A DNA stretch of 64,000 bases from Comamonas sp. (GTDB lineage Bacteria; Pseudomonadota; Gammaproteobacteria; Burkholderiales; Burkholderiaceae_C): the NCBI GenBank assembly GCA_028690035.1, contig JAQVCA010000002.1, forward strand, positions 186,001-250,000, written 5' to 3'. The notes below the pieces were generated by a model. It worked only from the letters and a program-made list of their open reading frames with translations, searched no databases and was not told where the DNA came from. Of this stretch, positions 1 to 8,899 are shown in pieces. Both the position numbers and the translations under genes were made by a program. How positions within the stretch are numbered: the stretch's first letter is position 1; every line of letters starts with the position of its first letter.

Positions 1-413
1 TGGCCAAAGTCGTGCAGCAAGCGGGCAAAGCGCGCGCTGTGCACCGTGCCGCGCGTGGCCATGACACCAATATGGCCGGTGCGGCTCAGTTGCGCAGCCG
101 GTTTGATGGCAGGCTCTACCCCCACCAGTGGCAGGGAGTGCCAATCCTGGCGCAAACTTTCAGCGGCGGCTGCAGTGGCCGTGTTGCATGCCACCACCAG
201 CGCAGCAATACCGTAGTGGGTCTGCAAAAAACGGGCAATGGCATGGCTGCGCGCCTGCACAAAAGCCGCTGTTTTTTCACCGTATGGGGAATAGGCGCTG
301 TCGGCGACATAGACAAAACGCGCCTGGGGCATCGCCCGGCGCAGCGCCTGCAGCACGCTCAAGCCCCCCACGCCGCTGTCGAACACCCCCACCGGGGCCA
401 TGCTGCTGGGCAT
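1..413 (-). CDS. murI: Glutamate racemase, C-terminus cut by window edge
   Basis: This enzyme interconverts L- and D-glutamate in the cytoplasm to supply D-Glu for peptidoglycan. About 137 N-terminal residues are present. They show the family hallmarks in order: the FDSGVGGLSVL loop just after the start, a YVADSAYSPYGEK segment, and the catalytic-cysteine motif ACNTATA. The chosen ATG (complement of 411-413) gives MPSSMAPVGVFDSG; a second ATG four codons later is also possible. The frame stays open to the window edge, so the second catalytic Cys is not visible. Its neighbour on the same strand is a cytochrome c gene about 45 nt upstream. Confidence 0.93.
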   Translation of the reverse strand, partial: MPSSMAPVGVFDSGVGGLSVLQALRRAMPQARFVYVADSAYSPYGEKTAAFVQARSHAIARFLQTHYGIAALVVACNTATAAAAESLRQDWHSLPLVGVEPAIKPAAQLSRTGHIGVMATRGTVHSARFARLLHDFG

Positions 414-458
414 TGCGCAGAAAAAATCTACAACGTCGGAAGAAGTTGGGTCTGCGGC

Positions 459-1139
459 TTAAGGCAGGGCGGCCACGTAAGCGGCCACGGCACGCATGTC
501 GGCATCCGACATCTGACGCGCGACCATTTCCATCTCAGGGCTGGAGCGCACGCCATCGCGCTTGCGGAAATGCTCGAGCGATGCCTGCACATAGCCCGGG
601 TGCTGCCCTGCCAGACGCGGCATGTGCGCGGTGCCGCGTCCATCGACACCGTGGCAGGCGACGCACACCTTGGCATAGTAGGCGCGGCCCTGCTCGACCA
701 GGGCCGGGGGCTGGTTGGGCTGGGGATCGGCAGTTTGTATGGCGTAGTACAGCACCATGCCAGCGGTTTCATCACGGTTCAGCGCCTTGAGCATGCCCTC
801 CATGAACATGTTGCGCCGCCGTCCGTCGATGTACTTGCGCACCTGCTCGACCAAGTAGTCTGGATTCTGCCCTGCCAGCACAGGCAAATCCGCGCTGCTG
901 CTGTGCCCCTTGTCGCCATGACAGTTTGCACACACCGCAGCCACCCGCTTGCCCTTGCCCAGCAGTTGTTTTTCCAGCTCTGGGTTAGTGCGTGCTTCTT
1001 GAATACGGTCATGTACCGGGCCAGTGCCCGTCGCTGAGGTGGTCTGCGCCGCCACAACACCGGGTAAGCACAGCGCAAACAGCATGCCACCCAGGGCAAG
1101 CTTGTGTGTGAGGGTATGCAAAGCAGAGTCCAGATTCAT
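459..1139 (-). CDS. Periplasmic diheme cytochrome c (c4-like)
   Basis: This is a 226-residue electron carrier predicted to be exported. A hydrophobic signal segment (about residues 12-31, ending VVAAQ) is followed by two cytochrome c domains. The heme-binding motifs are CANCH at residues 70-74 and CVACH at 159-163. The tandem layout resembles cytochrome c4, which passes electrons towards terminal oxidases. The ATG at 1139 has no good ribosome site. A TTG five codons upstream (1154) lies 8 nt behind GGAGG and could be the real start. The gene sits immediately upstream of murI on the same strand; the partner enzyme is not evident. Confidence 0.85.
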   Translation of the reverse strand: MNLDSALHTLTHKLALGGMLFALCLPGVVAAQTTSATGTGPVHDRIQEARTNPELEKQLLGKGKRVAAVCANCHGDKGHSSSADLPVLAGQNPDYLVEQVRKYIDGRRRNMFMEGMLKALNRDETAGMVLYYAIQTADPQPNQPPALVEQGRAYYAKVCVACHGVDGRGTAHMPRLAGQHPGYVQASLEHFRKRDGVRSSPEMEMVARQMSDADMRAVAAYVAALP

Positions 1140-1396
1140 AGCAACGTTTGACAATCCAACAACCTCCCGCATCATAGGGGGTCGCCAAGGCCCACCCAAC
1201 CAAAACCAGAAAAAACGCTAGGGGATGTCCCTGCATCATCGGAAGCAACCACCATGACTATTCTTATTTTTGCAACAATTTATCGCCAAAATATGCGCTT
1301 ATCAAGTTGCGGTAGAGCAGAGACAATGAACTTTGTCGCATCTCAAATGCATCTCAGATGATGCTTTTTGGGCCCATTCACTTTTGGAGATTGATC

Positions 1397-2020
1397 TTGA
1401 AACTGTTGCATATCGACGCTGCCATCACTGGCGAAAATTCTGTGTCCCGTACCCTGACCGCACAGATTGTTGCTGCCTGGAAAACCGCTCACCCCCACAC
1501 CGAAGTGGAATACCTGGATCTGGTCGCCAACGCCCCGGCCCACTTCACCATGGACGCCATGTGCCCACGTACTGGCCAGACCGATGGCTTGACCGCCGCA
1601 CAAGTCGCAGAAAACGCCGTCTCTGAACAGCTGGTGCGCCAGTTCCTGTCTGCGGATGTGGTGGTGATCGGTGCCCCGTTCTACAACTTTGGTATTCCCA
1701 GCCAGCTCAAGGCTTGGATCGATCGCATTGCCCAGCCTGGGCGCACCTTCCAGTACACCGCCAATGGCCCTGAAGGCTTGGCCAAGGGCAAGAAGGTGAT
1801 CGTGGCCTCCACACGCGGCGGTGTGTACTCCACCAGCCCCCAAGGCCAGGCCATGGAACACCAAGAAAGCTACCTGCAGACCGTGCTCGGCTTTTTTGGC
1901 ATCACCGATGTGGAGTTTGTCCGCGCCGAAGGGGTGGCGATGGGCGACGACGCCAAGGCCCAAGCCCTGCAACAGGCACAAGCTGCACTGCAACGCGTCG
2001 TGGCGGCCTCGGCCACCTAA
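1397..2020 (+). CDS. azoR: FMN-dependent NADH-azoreductase / quinone reductase
   Basis: This is a flavodoxin-fold oxidoreductase of 207 residues, close to the usual AzoR length of about 200. The family reduces quinones and azo bonds with NADH using FMN. Visible features are the N-terminal KLLHIDAA strand followed by an N-S-x-S-R-type phosphate loop, the [19 protein letters not shown] segment characteristic of AzoR, and a STRGG segment. The start was taken as TTG at 1397 because GGAG lies 7 nt upstream and the protein then begins MKLLHIDAA. An ATG at 1358 would add 13 residues unlike the family. A strong terminator follows. The gene is divergent from the cytochrome c gene across a 257-nt promoter region. 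Confidence 0.88.
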   Translation: MKLLHIDAAITGENSVSRTLTAQIVAAWKTAHPHTEVEYLDLVANAPAHFTMDAMCPRTGQTDGLTAAQVAENAVSEQLVRQFLSADVVVIGAPFYNFGIPSQLKAWIDRIAQPGRTFQYTANGPEGLAKGKKVIVASTRGGVYSTSPQGQAMEHQESYLQTVLGFFGITDVEFVRAEGVAMGDDAKAQALQQAQAALQRVVAASAT

Positions 2021-2048
2021 GCCAGCGCGCTTTGTGTGAGCGCACCAT

Positions 2049-2083
2049 AAAAAAGCCTGCTGACACAGTCCGCAGGCTTTTTT
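2049..2083. terminator. Bidirectional rho-independent terminator
   Basis: A perfect 10-bp stem (AAAAGCCTGC pairing with GCAGGCTTTT) encloses an 11-nt loop. It has A residues on one side and a T run on the other, so it can terminate both azoR (plus) and lipA (minus), which converge here. Confidence 0.9.
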
Positions 2084-2104
2084 ACCATTCAGAAGTCGGC
2101 GGCT

Positions 2105-3160
2105 TCAGCAGCGCATGGCACTGGTGGCAGCTTCGCCCAGACTTTGCAACATTGCCGGGCTCAGTCCGACGTTGTTGCCCGCCAGCACCTGTTCGGCACG
2201 GTAGCTGGAGCGCACCAACGGGCCAGATACCACCTCCACAAAACCTTTGGACAACGCCATATCGCGGTAACGAGCGAACTCCTGCGGGCTGACAAAGCGC
2301 TGTACCGGCAGGTGGTTTTTGGTGGGGCGCATGTACTGGCCCAACGTCACCACATCCACATGGGCGGCGCGCATGTCGTCCATGGCCTCTTCAATTTCAG
2401 CATCGGTCTCGCCCAGGCCCAGCATCAGACTGGTTTTGCTCACCACTTGGGGGGCGTACTCCTTGGCGAACTTGAGTACCTGCAGCGTGCGCTCGTAGCC
2501 AGCGCGCGGATCGCGCACCGGGTGCGTCAGACGACGCACGGTTTCCAGATTCTGCGCATAGGTGGCCAGACCCGCGTCCAAGACCTGGGCCACCAAATCC
2601 TGCTGCCCTTGGAAGTCGGGGGTCAGTGCCTCAATGGCCGTGTCAGGCATACGCTCGTGGATGGCACGGATGCACGCGGCGTAATGGGCAGCACCAAAGT
2701 CGGGCAAATCGTCGCGATCCACCGAGGTCAGCACCACGTACTTCAAGTCCATCAGCGCCACCGCCTCGGCCACATTGGCCGGTTCCTGTGGGTCGAGCCA
2801 GCCTTTGGGGTTGCCAGTGTTCACCGAACAGAATTTGCAGGCGCGCGTACACACCGAACCCATCAGCATCAGCGTGGCCGTACCGCGCCCCCAGCACTCG
2901 GCAATATTGGGGCACTTGGACTCGGCACACACAGTGTGCAGCTTGTGGCCACGCACAATGTCCATCACCTCTTGGTAGCGCGCGCCATTGGGCACGCGCA
3001 CACGCAGCCAGTCGGGCTTGCCAGAGACGTCGGGCACCTCGGCCAAGGCGTTGTGCTTCATGCCATCGAGCACCGCGCTGGTTCCCTGCGGAGTGATGAT
3101 TTTGCTGCCAGATGCCGTGCGTTGACGGTGGATGCTGATGGTGGGGGGGGTATCGCTCAT
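2105..3160 (-). CDS. lipA: Lipoyl synthase
   Basis: This radical SAM enzyme inserts two sulfurs into protein-bound octanoyl groups to make lipoyl cofactors for pyruvate and 2-oxoglutarate dehydrogenases and glycine cleavage. The 351 residues show both [4Fe-4S] clusters: C78/C83/C89 (auxiliary cluster, [12 protein letters not shown]) and C104/C108/C111 (radical [11 protein letters not shown]). The C-terminal RSSYRAE motif supplies the serine ligand of the auxiliary cluster. Length and motif order are normal. lipB, often adjacent in betaproteobacteria, is not next to it here. Confidence 0.97.
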   Translation of the reverse strand: MSDTPPTISIHRQRTASGSKIITPQGTSAVLDGMKHNALAEVPDVSGKPDWLRVRVPNGARYQEVMDIVRGHKLHTVCAESKCPNIAECWGRGTATLMLMGSVCTRACKFCSVNTGNPKGWLDPQEPANVAEAVALMDLKYVVLTSVDRDDLPDFGAAHYAACIRAIHERMPDTAIEALTPDFQGQQDLVAQVLDAGLATYAQNLETVRRLTHPVRDPRAGYERTLQVLKFAKEYAPQVVSKTSLMLGLGETDAEIEEAMDDMRAAHVDVVTLGQYMRPTKNHLPVQRFVSPQEFARYRDMALSKGFVEVVSGPLVRSSYRAEQVLAGNNVGLSPAMLQSLGEAATSAMRC

Positions 3161-3309
3161 GCGCTCAGCTTCTCAAAAAGACCTGTGCCCCAGGACGGGG
3201 CACGGTAACAGATGGCCTGAAATTGTATAGAGCCCCCCCTGGCCATGGCGGCAGGCGTGCGGATACCCACAACACCCTGCCAGAGCTGGGAAGGTGGGCG
3301 CTGGTGCGC

Positions 3310-4182
3310 TCAGTGCTCATCGCTGCGCCGACAACCCGGAATCTGGTTGTCCCAGCGCTTGCCATCGGGGGTGCACTTCCAAAATGTCTGCGCCCCTTCC
3401 ACCAGGCACACGGGGCGCATCAGCAGCACCGCTTCGGAACATGGGCGCACATGTATCTCTGGGGCGGGCAGTGGTGTGGGCACCACTGGCTCAGGCACGG
3501 CCATGGGCTCAGGAGGCGCTGGCGCGGGGGGTGGTTTCGGCCTGGACTTGGGTTTGGGCTTGGTCTCTACGGCATGCGGCTCCACAGCGGGTGTCTGGAC
3601 TTCTTCAGGCTCAAGCACCACTTCGGAGGGATCCCAGCGAGGCACTGGCGGGGCTGCAGCAGGCTGCGGCGGAACCGGGATCAGAATTTGGGGCGTTGCC
3701 GATGCCGTCGGCCCAGACGGCTTGCCATCCACATACACCGCGGTGGCCAGCGCCTGCTCGGTGGTCAGGGGAACACTGCCGGCCATGGCCGACTTGCTCT
3801 GACCAGTCCACGCAAAGTATGCGCCCACCAAAGCCAGCAGCAATGCCACAACGACTGCAGCAGCCACACGCCCGGTTGTGCCCTGTCGCTCGGTGTGAGA
3901 AGACGATTTTCTACGTCGCTTTTTACGCCGCACCTCGGGAACCGGGGTGCTGAGCGACCAGCCGCAATGGTTGCAAAACTTCAGCCCAGGCTTGGGCTGC
4001 TGCTGGCATTTGGGACAGATACTGGGCAGGGCAGTAGCGACCGGTACACCCGTTGGCGGATGCGCTGCGCTGGATGCTACCGACTGCTCCTGCGCATGCG
4101 ATGTCGGTTGCGTGGTCTGACCGCATTTGTGGCAAAACTTGGCACCTTCTTGCAGGGGTGTTTGGCAATGGGAGCAAAGCAC
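3310..4182 (-). CDS. Double zinc-ribbon membrane protein with proline-rich region
   Basis: This is a 290-residue protein of unknown function. Two zinc ribbons occupy the N-terminus: C3/C6/C17/C20 and C56/C59/C70/C73. A basic stretch (RRKKRRRK, about residues 85-92) precedes one membrane helix (about 105-124). A long Pro/Ala/Val-rich linker follows (about 165-255), ending in a small Cys-containing tail with the pattern C-x(n)-C-LVEGAQTFWKC. The layout suggests ribbons in the cytoplasm and the tail outside. The family is common in betaproteobacteria but I know no assigned role. The divergent neighbour trhP starts 106 nt away. Confidence 0.75.
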   Translation of the reverse strand: MLCSHCQTPLQEGAKFCHKCGQTTQPTSHAQEQSVASSAAHPPTGVPVATALPSICPKCQQQPKPGLKFCNHCGWSLSTPVPEVRRKKRRRKSSSHTERQGTTGRVAAAVVVALLLALVGAYFAWTGQSKSAMAGSVPLTTEQALATAVYVDGKPSGPTASATPQILIPVPPQPAAAPPVPRWDPSEVVLEPEEVQTPAVEPHAVETKPKPKSRPKPPPAPAPPEPMAVPEPVVPTPLPAPEIHVRPCSEAVLLMRPVCLVEGAQTFWKCTPDGKRWDNQIPGCRRSDEH

Positions 4183-4288
4183 GGATACGACTCTTATATA
4201 TAAGTTATAGGAATCGGACGATGTTACCGCGTGGTTTCTGTGCCGATGACCGCGCAGTTGGCACGTTTATCTGACAATCGCGCCCACT

Positions 4289-5659
4289 ATGACATTGCTC
4301 AAAGCCCCTGAACTGCTCCTGCCCGCTGGCTCGCTGGAAAAGATGCGTGCCGCCTACGACTTTGGCGCCGACGCTGTCTATGCCGGCCAGCCGCGCTACA
4401 GCTTGCGCGCACGCAACAACGAATTTCGCCTGGAGCAAATCGCCCAAGGCATTGCAGAAGCGCACGCGCGCGGCAAAAAATTCTTTGTCACCAGCAACCT
4501 GATTGCGCACAACGACAAAGTACGCACCTACCTGCGCGACATTGAACCGGTGATCGAGTGCAAGCCCGACGCCTTCATCATGGCCGACCCCGGCCTGATT
4601 GCCATGGTGAAAGAAAAGTGGCCCGACACCGAGATTCACCTCTCGGTGCAGGCCAACACCACCAACTACGCCACGGTGAAGTTTTGGCAAAAGGCGGGCG
4701 TGTCGCGCATCATCCTCTCGCGCGAACTGAGCTTGGACGAGATCGAAAAAATCCGCCAGGAATGCCCCGACATGGAGCTGGAAGTGTTCGTGCATGGTGC
4801 GCTGTGCATTGCCTACTCGGGCCGCTGCCTGCTCTCGGGCTACTTCAACCGGCGCGACCCCAACCAAGGCACCTGCACCAACGCCTGCCGCTGGGAATAC
4901 AAAACGCACGACGCCGCCGTGGACCCCAACACCGGCGAAGCCCTGGCCACACCCATGGAGCCAGGCTTTAGCTTTACCAAATCGCGCGAAGACGCTGACA
5001 GCCAATTTGCCAGCACCGTGGGCAGCGGCGAGCGCCACCCGCTGGCCGACCAGGTGTATTTGCTGGAAGAAAAAGGCCGCCCCGGCGAGCTGATGCCCAT
5101 CATGGAAGATGAGCACGGCACCTACATCATGAACAGCAAAGACCTGCGCGCCGTCGAGCACGTCGAGCGCCTGGTGAAAATCGGTGTGGATTCGCTCAAG
5201 ATCGAAGGGCGCACCAAAAGCCTGTACTACGTGGCGCGCACCGCCCAGGTGTACCGCCGCGCCATTGACGACGCCGTGGCTGGTCGCCCCTTCAACCCCC
5301 ACCTCATCACCGAGCTGGAAAGCCTGGCCAACCGCGGCTACACCGGCGGCCTGCTGGAGCGCCGCCCGGCCAACGACTACCAAAACTACGAAACCGGCAA
5401 CAGCGTGCTGCAGCGCGCGCACTTTGTCGGCCAGGTGCGCGGTTACGACAACGGCATGGCCGAGATCGAAACCATGAACCGCTTTGCCGTGGGCGACATG
5501 ATCGAAATCATCCACCCCAGCGGCAACCGCACCATCAAGCTGGAACAGATGTTCAACCTCGACGGCGATCCGGTGCAAGTGGCCCCGGGCAATCCGGTGC
5601 GCGTGCGCATCCCGGTCACAGGCCCGATGGAAGGCGCGCTGATCGCCCGCTTGCTCTAG
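4289..5659 (+). CDS. trhP: Peptidase U32-family tRNA hydroxylation protein
   Basis: This 456-residue protein of the U32/YegQ family is needed for prephenate-dependent formation of 5-hydroxyuridine at the wobble base of some tRNAs. Family features are the start (KAPELLLPAGSLEKMRAAYDFGADAVYAG), the HLSVQANTTNY strand, the segment HGALCIAYSGRCLLS and the Cys-containing GTCTNACRWEY. These cysteines are conserved in U32 proteins and may bind an iron-sulfur cluster. An insert at about residues 205-260 is also seen in YegQ. A terminator lies 40 nt downstream, so it is probably transcribed alone. Confidence 0.9.
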   Translation: MTLLKAPELLLPAGSLEKMRAAYDFGADAVYAGQPRYSLRARNNEFRLEQIAQGIAEAHARGKKFFVTSNLIAHNDKVRTYLRDIEPVIECKPDAFIMADPGLIAMVKEKWPDTEIHLSVQANTTNYATVKFWQKAGVSRIILSRELSLDEIEKIRQECPDMELEVFVHGALCIAYSGRCLLSGYFNRRDPNQGTCTNACRWEYKTHDAAVDPNTGEALATPMEPGFSFTKSREDADSQFASTVGSGERHPLADQVYLLEEKGRPGELMPIMEDEHGTYIMNSKDLRAVEHVERLVKIGVDSLKIEGRTKSLYYVARTAQVYRRAIDDAVAGRPFNPHLITELESLANRGYTGGLLERRPANDYQNYETGNSVLQRAHFVGQVRGYDNGMAEIETMNRFAVGDMIEIIHPSGNRTIKLEQMFNLDGDPVQVAPGNPVRVRIPVTGPMEGALIARLL

Positions 5660-5698
5660 AGCGCCTTGACCCGCGCTTGCGCGGACACCGCTCTTGCA

Positions 5699-5720
5699 CC
5701 CGCCGCTGGCGGGTTTTTTT
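5699..5720 (+). terminator. Rho-independent terminator after trhP
   Basis: The stem CCCGCC/GGCGGG with a 3-nt loop is followed by seven T residues. It ends the trhP transcript. Confidence 0.88.
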
Positions 5721-5922
5721 GTGCCTGCAGACCCAGATCGCATGGCACCAGGCTCAGCCCCAGCAGCAAGCATTTAAATCAATATGTTTGCACACAAAAC
5801 AAATAGCACGCTCGTTTGATAATGAAGCATTGCCACCCGGGTTTTTTAAAAAATACCAAATAATTACAGGGTAAACCATAAGTATCCCCCCGGTTTTTAG
5901 TCTTGCGCCAGATGAACTCCAA
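5721..5922. other. Intergenic stretch without a recognised gene
   Basis: This moderately AT-rich spacer lies between the trhP terminator and the operator-like block upstream of badH. I see no open reading frame, RNA or repeat in it. It probably holds promoter elements for the badH operon. Confidence 0.5.
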
Positions 5923-6016
5923 CTCTAGAATTTTAGTAAACATATTTACTTAATCTGCTGCATACCAGCAGCACTATCGGCCAACTTGGCCACTCTAGCA
6001 AACCATGGGAGATGCA
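5923..6016 (+). promoter_or_regulatory. Regulatory region A of the cyclohexanecarboxylate locus (candidate BadR operator)
   Basis: This block plus the first six bases of badH aligns without gaps to 15967-16066, with 93 of 100 positions identical. Three inverted repeats are preserved: AGTAAA-N4-TTTACT at 5935-5950, TGCTGC-N6-GCAGCA at 5956-5973 and GGCCAACTTGGCC at 5979-5991. The AT-rich first dyad has the size and symmetry of a MarR-family operator, and a BadR-like MarR gene sits beside the second copy. GGGAG (6007-6011) is the ribosome site for badH. Confidence 0.72.
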
Positions 6017-6784
6017 ATGCAACGTTTCAAGGACAAGACTGTGATCGTCACCGGCGGCGGTGGTGGCATCGGCGGCGCTTCGTGCCTGCGTCTGGCCGCT
6101 GAGGGCGCCAAAGTGGCCGTTCTCGATCGCGATCTGGCCGCCGCGCAAAAAACCGTTGATGCGGTGCTGCAAGCCGGCGGACAAGCCGCTGCTTTTGCCT
6201 GCGATATCACCGATCGTGCCCAAGTCGATGCCGCAGTGGCCGCTGTGCAAGCGCAGCTGGGCCCCATCGCCGCCTTGGTCAACAACGCAGGCTGGGACGT
6301 TTTCAAGCCCTTCTTGAAGACCCATCCCACTGAGTGGGAAAAACTCATTGCCATCAACCTCACTGGCGCCTTGCACATGCTGCATGCGGTGCTGCCCGGC
6401 ATGGTCGAGCGTGGCTATGGCCGCGTGGTGAATGTGGCCTCGGACGCTGCGCGTGGCGGTTCGTCGGGCGAGGCGGTGTATTCGGCCTGCAAGGGTGGCT
6501 TGGTGGCTCTGTCCAAGACGCTGGCACGCGAGCATGCGCGCCACAACATCACCGTGAACGCGGTGTGCCCCGGCCCCACCGATACGGCATTGCTGGCGGG
6601 CGTGGCCGAAGGCGCACGCGACCCGGCCAAGCTGATTGAAGCGTTCCGCAGTGCCATTCCGCTGGGCCGTCTGGGTCAGGGCGACGATTTGGCCTCGGCC
6701 ATCGCCTTCTTTGCCAGCGACGACGCTGGCTTTGTGACCGGCCAGGTGCTCAGCGTCTCGGGCGGTTTGACCATGCACGGCTGA
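6017..6784 (+). CDS. badH: 2-hydroxycyclohexanecarboxyl-CoA dehydrogenase
   Basis: This is a 255-residue short-chain dehydrogenase that oxidises 2-hydroxycyclohexanecarboxyl-CoA to the 2-keto form with NAD+. Visible motifs are the TGGGGGIGG nucleotide loop near residue 12, NNAG, the catalytic Ser of NVASDAARGGSSGE, and the Tyr-Lys pair in YSACK. The segments NNAGWDVFKPF and CPGPTDTALL are ones I associate with BadH of Rhodopseudomonas palustris. I chose the ATG at 6017 because GGGAG sits about 5 nt upstream and the same arrangement precedes aliB; an ATG at 6005 overlaps that ribosome site. It is the first gene of the catabolic operon and badI follows. Confidence 0.88.
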   Translation: MQRFKDKTVIVTGGGGGIGGASCLRLAAEGAKVAVLDRDLAAAQKTVDAVLQAGGQAAAFACDITDRAQVDAAVAAVQAQLGPIAALVNNAGWDVFKPFLKTHPTEWEKLIAINLTGALHMLHAVLPGMVERGYGRVVNVASDAARGGSSGEAVYSACKGGLVALSKTLAREHARHNITVNAVCPGPTDTALLAGVAEGARDPAKLIEAFRSAIPLGRLGQGDDLASAIAFFASDDAGFVTGQVLSVSGGLTMHG

Positions 6785-6831
6785 TACCCGGCCCCCTACC
6801 CCCATTCATCAGTCATTAGCGAGACAACACC

Positions 6832-7614
6832 ATGAGCTTTGAAGACATCCTGTACGAAGTGAAGAACGGCGTGGCCTGGATCACGATCAACCGCCCCGAG
6901 AAGATGAATGCGTTTCGCGGCACCACCTGCGACGAAATCATCAAGGCGCTGAACAAGGCCGGCTACGACCGCGAGGTGGGCTGCATCGTGCTGGCCGGCG
7001 CGGGCGAGAAAGCGTTTTGCACCGGCGGCGACCAGTCCGCGCACGATGGCAACTACGACGGGCGCGGCACGATTGGCCTGCCCATGGAAGAGCTGCACAC
7101 CGCCATCCGCGACGTGCCCAAGCCGGTGATTGCCCGCGTGCAGGGCTTTGCCATCGGTGGCGGCAATGTGCTGTGCACGATCTGCGACCTGACGATTTGC
7201 TCGGACAAGGCCATCTTTGGTCAGGTCGGCCCCAAGATGGGTTCGGTCGACCCAGGCTATGGCACCGCCTTCCTGGCACGTGTCGTGGGCGAGAAAAAAG
7301 CGCGCGAAATCTGGTACCTGAACAAACGCTACAGCGGCCAGGAAGCCGTGGATATGGGCCTGGCCAATATCTGCGTGCCCCATGAGCAGCTCGATGCCAC
7401 CGTGCAGGAATGGGCCGAGACCATTTGCGAGCGCAGCCCCACAGCCATCGCCATTGCCAAGCGCAGCTTCAACATGGACACAGCGCACCAGTCAGGCATC
7501 GCCGGGCTGGGCATGTACGCGCTCAAGCTGTACTACGACACCGAGGAATCGCGCGAGGGCGTCAGCGCGCTCAAGGAAAAGCGCAAGCCCGAGTTCCGTA
7601 AGTTCTTCAAGTAA
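6832..7614 (+). CDS. badI: 2-ketocyclohexanecarboxyl-CoA hydrolase (ring cleavage)
   Basis: This crotonase-fold enzyme of 260 residues opens the six-membered ring of 2-ketocyclohexanecarboxyl-CoA by hydrolysis, giving pimelyl-CoA. It carries the segments FRGTTCDE, CTGGDQSAHDGNYDGRG, GFAIGGGNVL and FGQVGPKMGSVDPGYG, which I recognise from R. palustris BadI; these also resemble the related naphthoate synthases. The C-terminal EKRKPEFRKFFK tail is typical too. Length equals the known enzyme. It lies 47 nt after badH. The match to BadI rather than a generic enoyl-CoA hydratase is what fixes the pathway for the whole locus. Confidence 0.9.
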   Translation: MSFEDILYEVKNGVAWITINRPEKMNAFRGTTCDEIIKALNKAGYDREVGCIVLAGAGEKAFCTGGDQSAHDGNYDGRGTIGLPMEELHTAIRDVPKPVIARVQGFAIGGGNVLCTICDLTICSDKAIFGQVGPKMGSVDPGYGTAFLARVVGEKKAREIWYLNKRYSGQEAVDMGLANICVPHEQLDATVQEWAETICERSPTAIAIAKRSFNMDTAHQSGIAGLGMYALKLYYDTEESREGVSALKEKRKPEFRKFFK

Positions 7615-7643
7615 ATCCTTTCCACAAGCAAGGAGCTCTCTGC

Positions 7644-8804
7644 ATGGCACTCGATACCGAATCCTTTGACATCCTGCTGGCGACGGTGCAGCGCTTCGTG
7701 CGCGAGCGTCTGGTGCCTGCAGAAAACCACCTGGAAGAACACGACGAAGTGCCCCCGGCCCTCATTGAAGCAATGAAGGAAATGGGCCTGTTCGGTCTGA
7801 CCGTGCCCGAAGAGTACGGTGGCATTGGCCTGTCGGTCAGCCAGGAAGTGCTGGTCAACTACGAGCTGGGGCGCACTGCGCCAGCCTTTCGCTCGGTGTT
7901 TGGCACCAACATCGGCATCGGCTCGCAGGGCATTCTGATGGACGGCACCCCCGAGCAAAAGGCGCTGTACCTGCCGCGCGTGGCCAGCGGCGAGCTGATC
8001 ATGTCCTTTGCCCTGACCGAGCCGGATGCAGGCACCGACGCGGCCTCGCTGAAAACGCGTGCCGAGCTCGATGGCGACCACTACGTGCTCAACGGCACCA
8101 AGCGCTACATCACCAACGCCCCCCGCGCCGGCGCCTTCACGCTCATGGCGCGCACGGGTGGCCCCGGTGCCGGGGGCGTGTCGGCGTTCATCGTCGATGC
8201 CCACACCCCGGGCATCAGCCTGGGCAAAAACGACAAAAAGATGGGCCAGCGCGGCACCAAAACCTGCGACGTGATCCTGGAGAACGTGCGCGTGCCCGCG
8301 GCCAACATCATCGGGGGCGTGCCCGGCCAGGGCTTCAAGACCGCCATGAAGGTGCTCGATCGCGGGCGCCTGAACATCTCGGCCACCTCCTGCGGACTGG
8401 CCTCGCGCATCCTGGACGAAGCGCGCCGCTACGCCCGCGAACGCAAGCAGTTTGGCAAGGCGATTGGCGAGTTCCAGCTCATCCAGGGCATGCTGGCCGA
8501 CAGCCAGGCCGAGCTGCTGGCCGGCTGGGCGCTGGTGCGCGAAGTGGCGCAGCGCTTTGATGGCAAGCCCGCGCATGTGTCCGATCCGGACATCTCCATG
8601 CGCGTATCCTGCGCCAAGCTGTTTGCCACCGAAATGGTGGGCCGCGTGGCCGACCGTGGCGTGCAAATCCACGGCGGCGCGGGCTATATCAACGAATACC
8701 CGGTCGAGCGTTTCTACCGCGACGCACGCCTGCTGCGTCTGTACGAAGGCACCACCCAGGTGCAACAGCTCATCATCGGTCGCGAACTGCTGCGCCAAGA
8801 CTGA
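7644..8804 (+). CDS. Acyl-CoA dehydrogenase, probably for pimelyl-CoA
   Basis: This is a 386-residue flavoenzyme of the acyl-CoA dehydrogenase family. Visible landmarks are [15 protein letters not shown] and KRYITNAP around the FAD site, [12 protein letters not shown], and [27 protein letters not shown], where the Glu of YEGT is the usual catalytic base. The start has AGGAG 8 nt upstream. Placement directly after badHI and before glutaryl-CoA dehydrogenase suggests that it oxidises pimelyl-CoA. R. palustris uses a two-subunit PimCD for this step, so the substrate here is inferred from context only. Electrons would pass to ETF and the ETF:quinone oxidoreductase encoded in the same operon. Confidence 0.8.
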   Translation: MALDTESFDILLATVQRFVRERLVPAENHLEEHDEVPPALIEAMKEMGLFGLTVPEEYGGIGLSVSQEVLVNYELGRTAPAFRSVFGTNIGIGSQGILMDGTPEQKALYLPRVASGELIMSFALTEPDAGTDAASLKTRAELDGDHYVLNGTKRYITNAPRAGAFTLMARTGGPGAGGVSAFIVDAHTPGISLGKNDKKMGQRGTKTCDVILENVRVPAANIIGGVPGQGFKTAMKVLDRGRLNISATSCGLASRILDEARRYARERKQFGKAIGEFQLIQGMLADSQAELLAGWALVREVAQRFDGKPAHVSDPDISMRVSCAKLFATEMVGRVADRGVQIHGGAGYINEYPVERFYRDARLLRLYEGTTQVQQLIIGRELLRQD

Positions 8805-8899
8805 CGCCCTGGCGCACGTTACATTGCCTCTGCAGGTCGTGCCCACAGGTCCCCATGCCGCTGGCGCACCACCTGCCTTTTTTGTTTTTGGAGCACCCC

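Noticed and set aside
3165-3365. Short minus-strand frame between the zinc-ribbon gene and lipA, considered as lipB or a leader
   Set aside because: The sequence has no LipB motif and overlaps the end of the zinc-ribbon gene in another frame.
4205-5773. 522-codon open frame opposite trhP
   Set aside because: Low-complexity His/Val/Ala/Gly translation without motifs, covering the complement of a clear U32-family gene.
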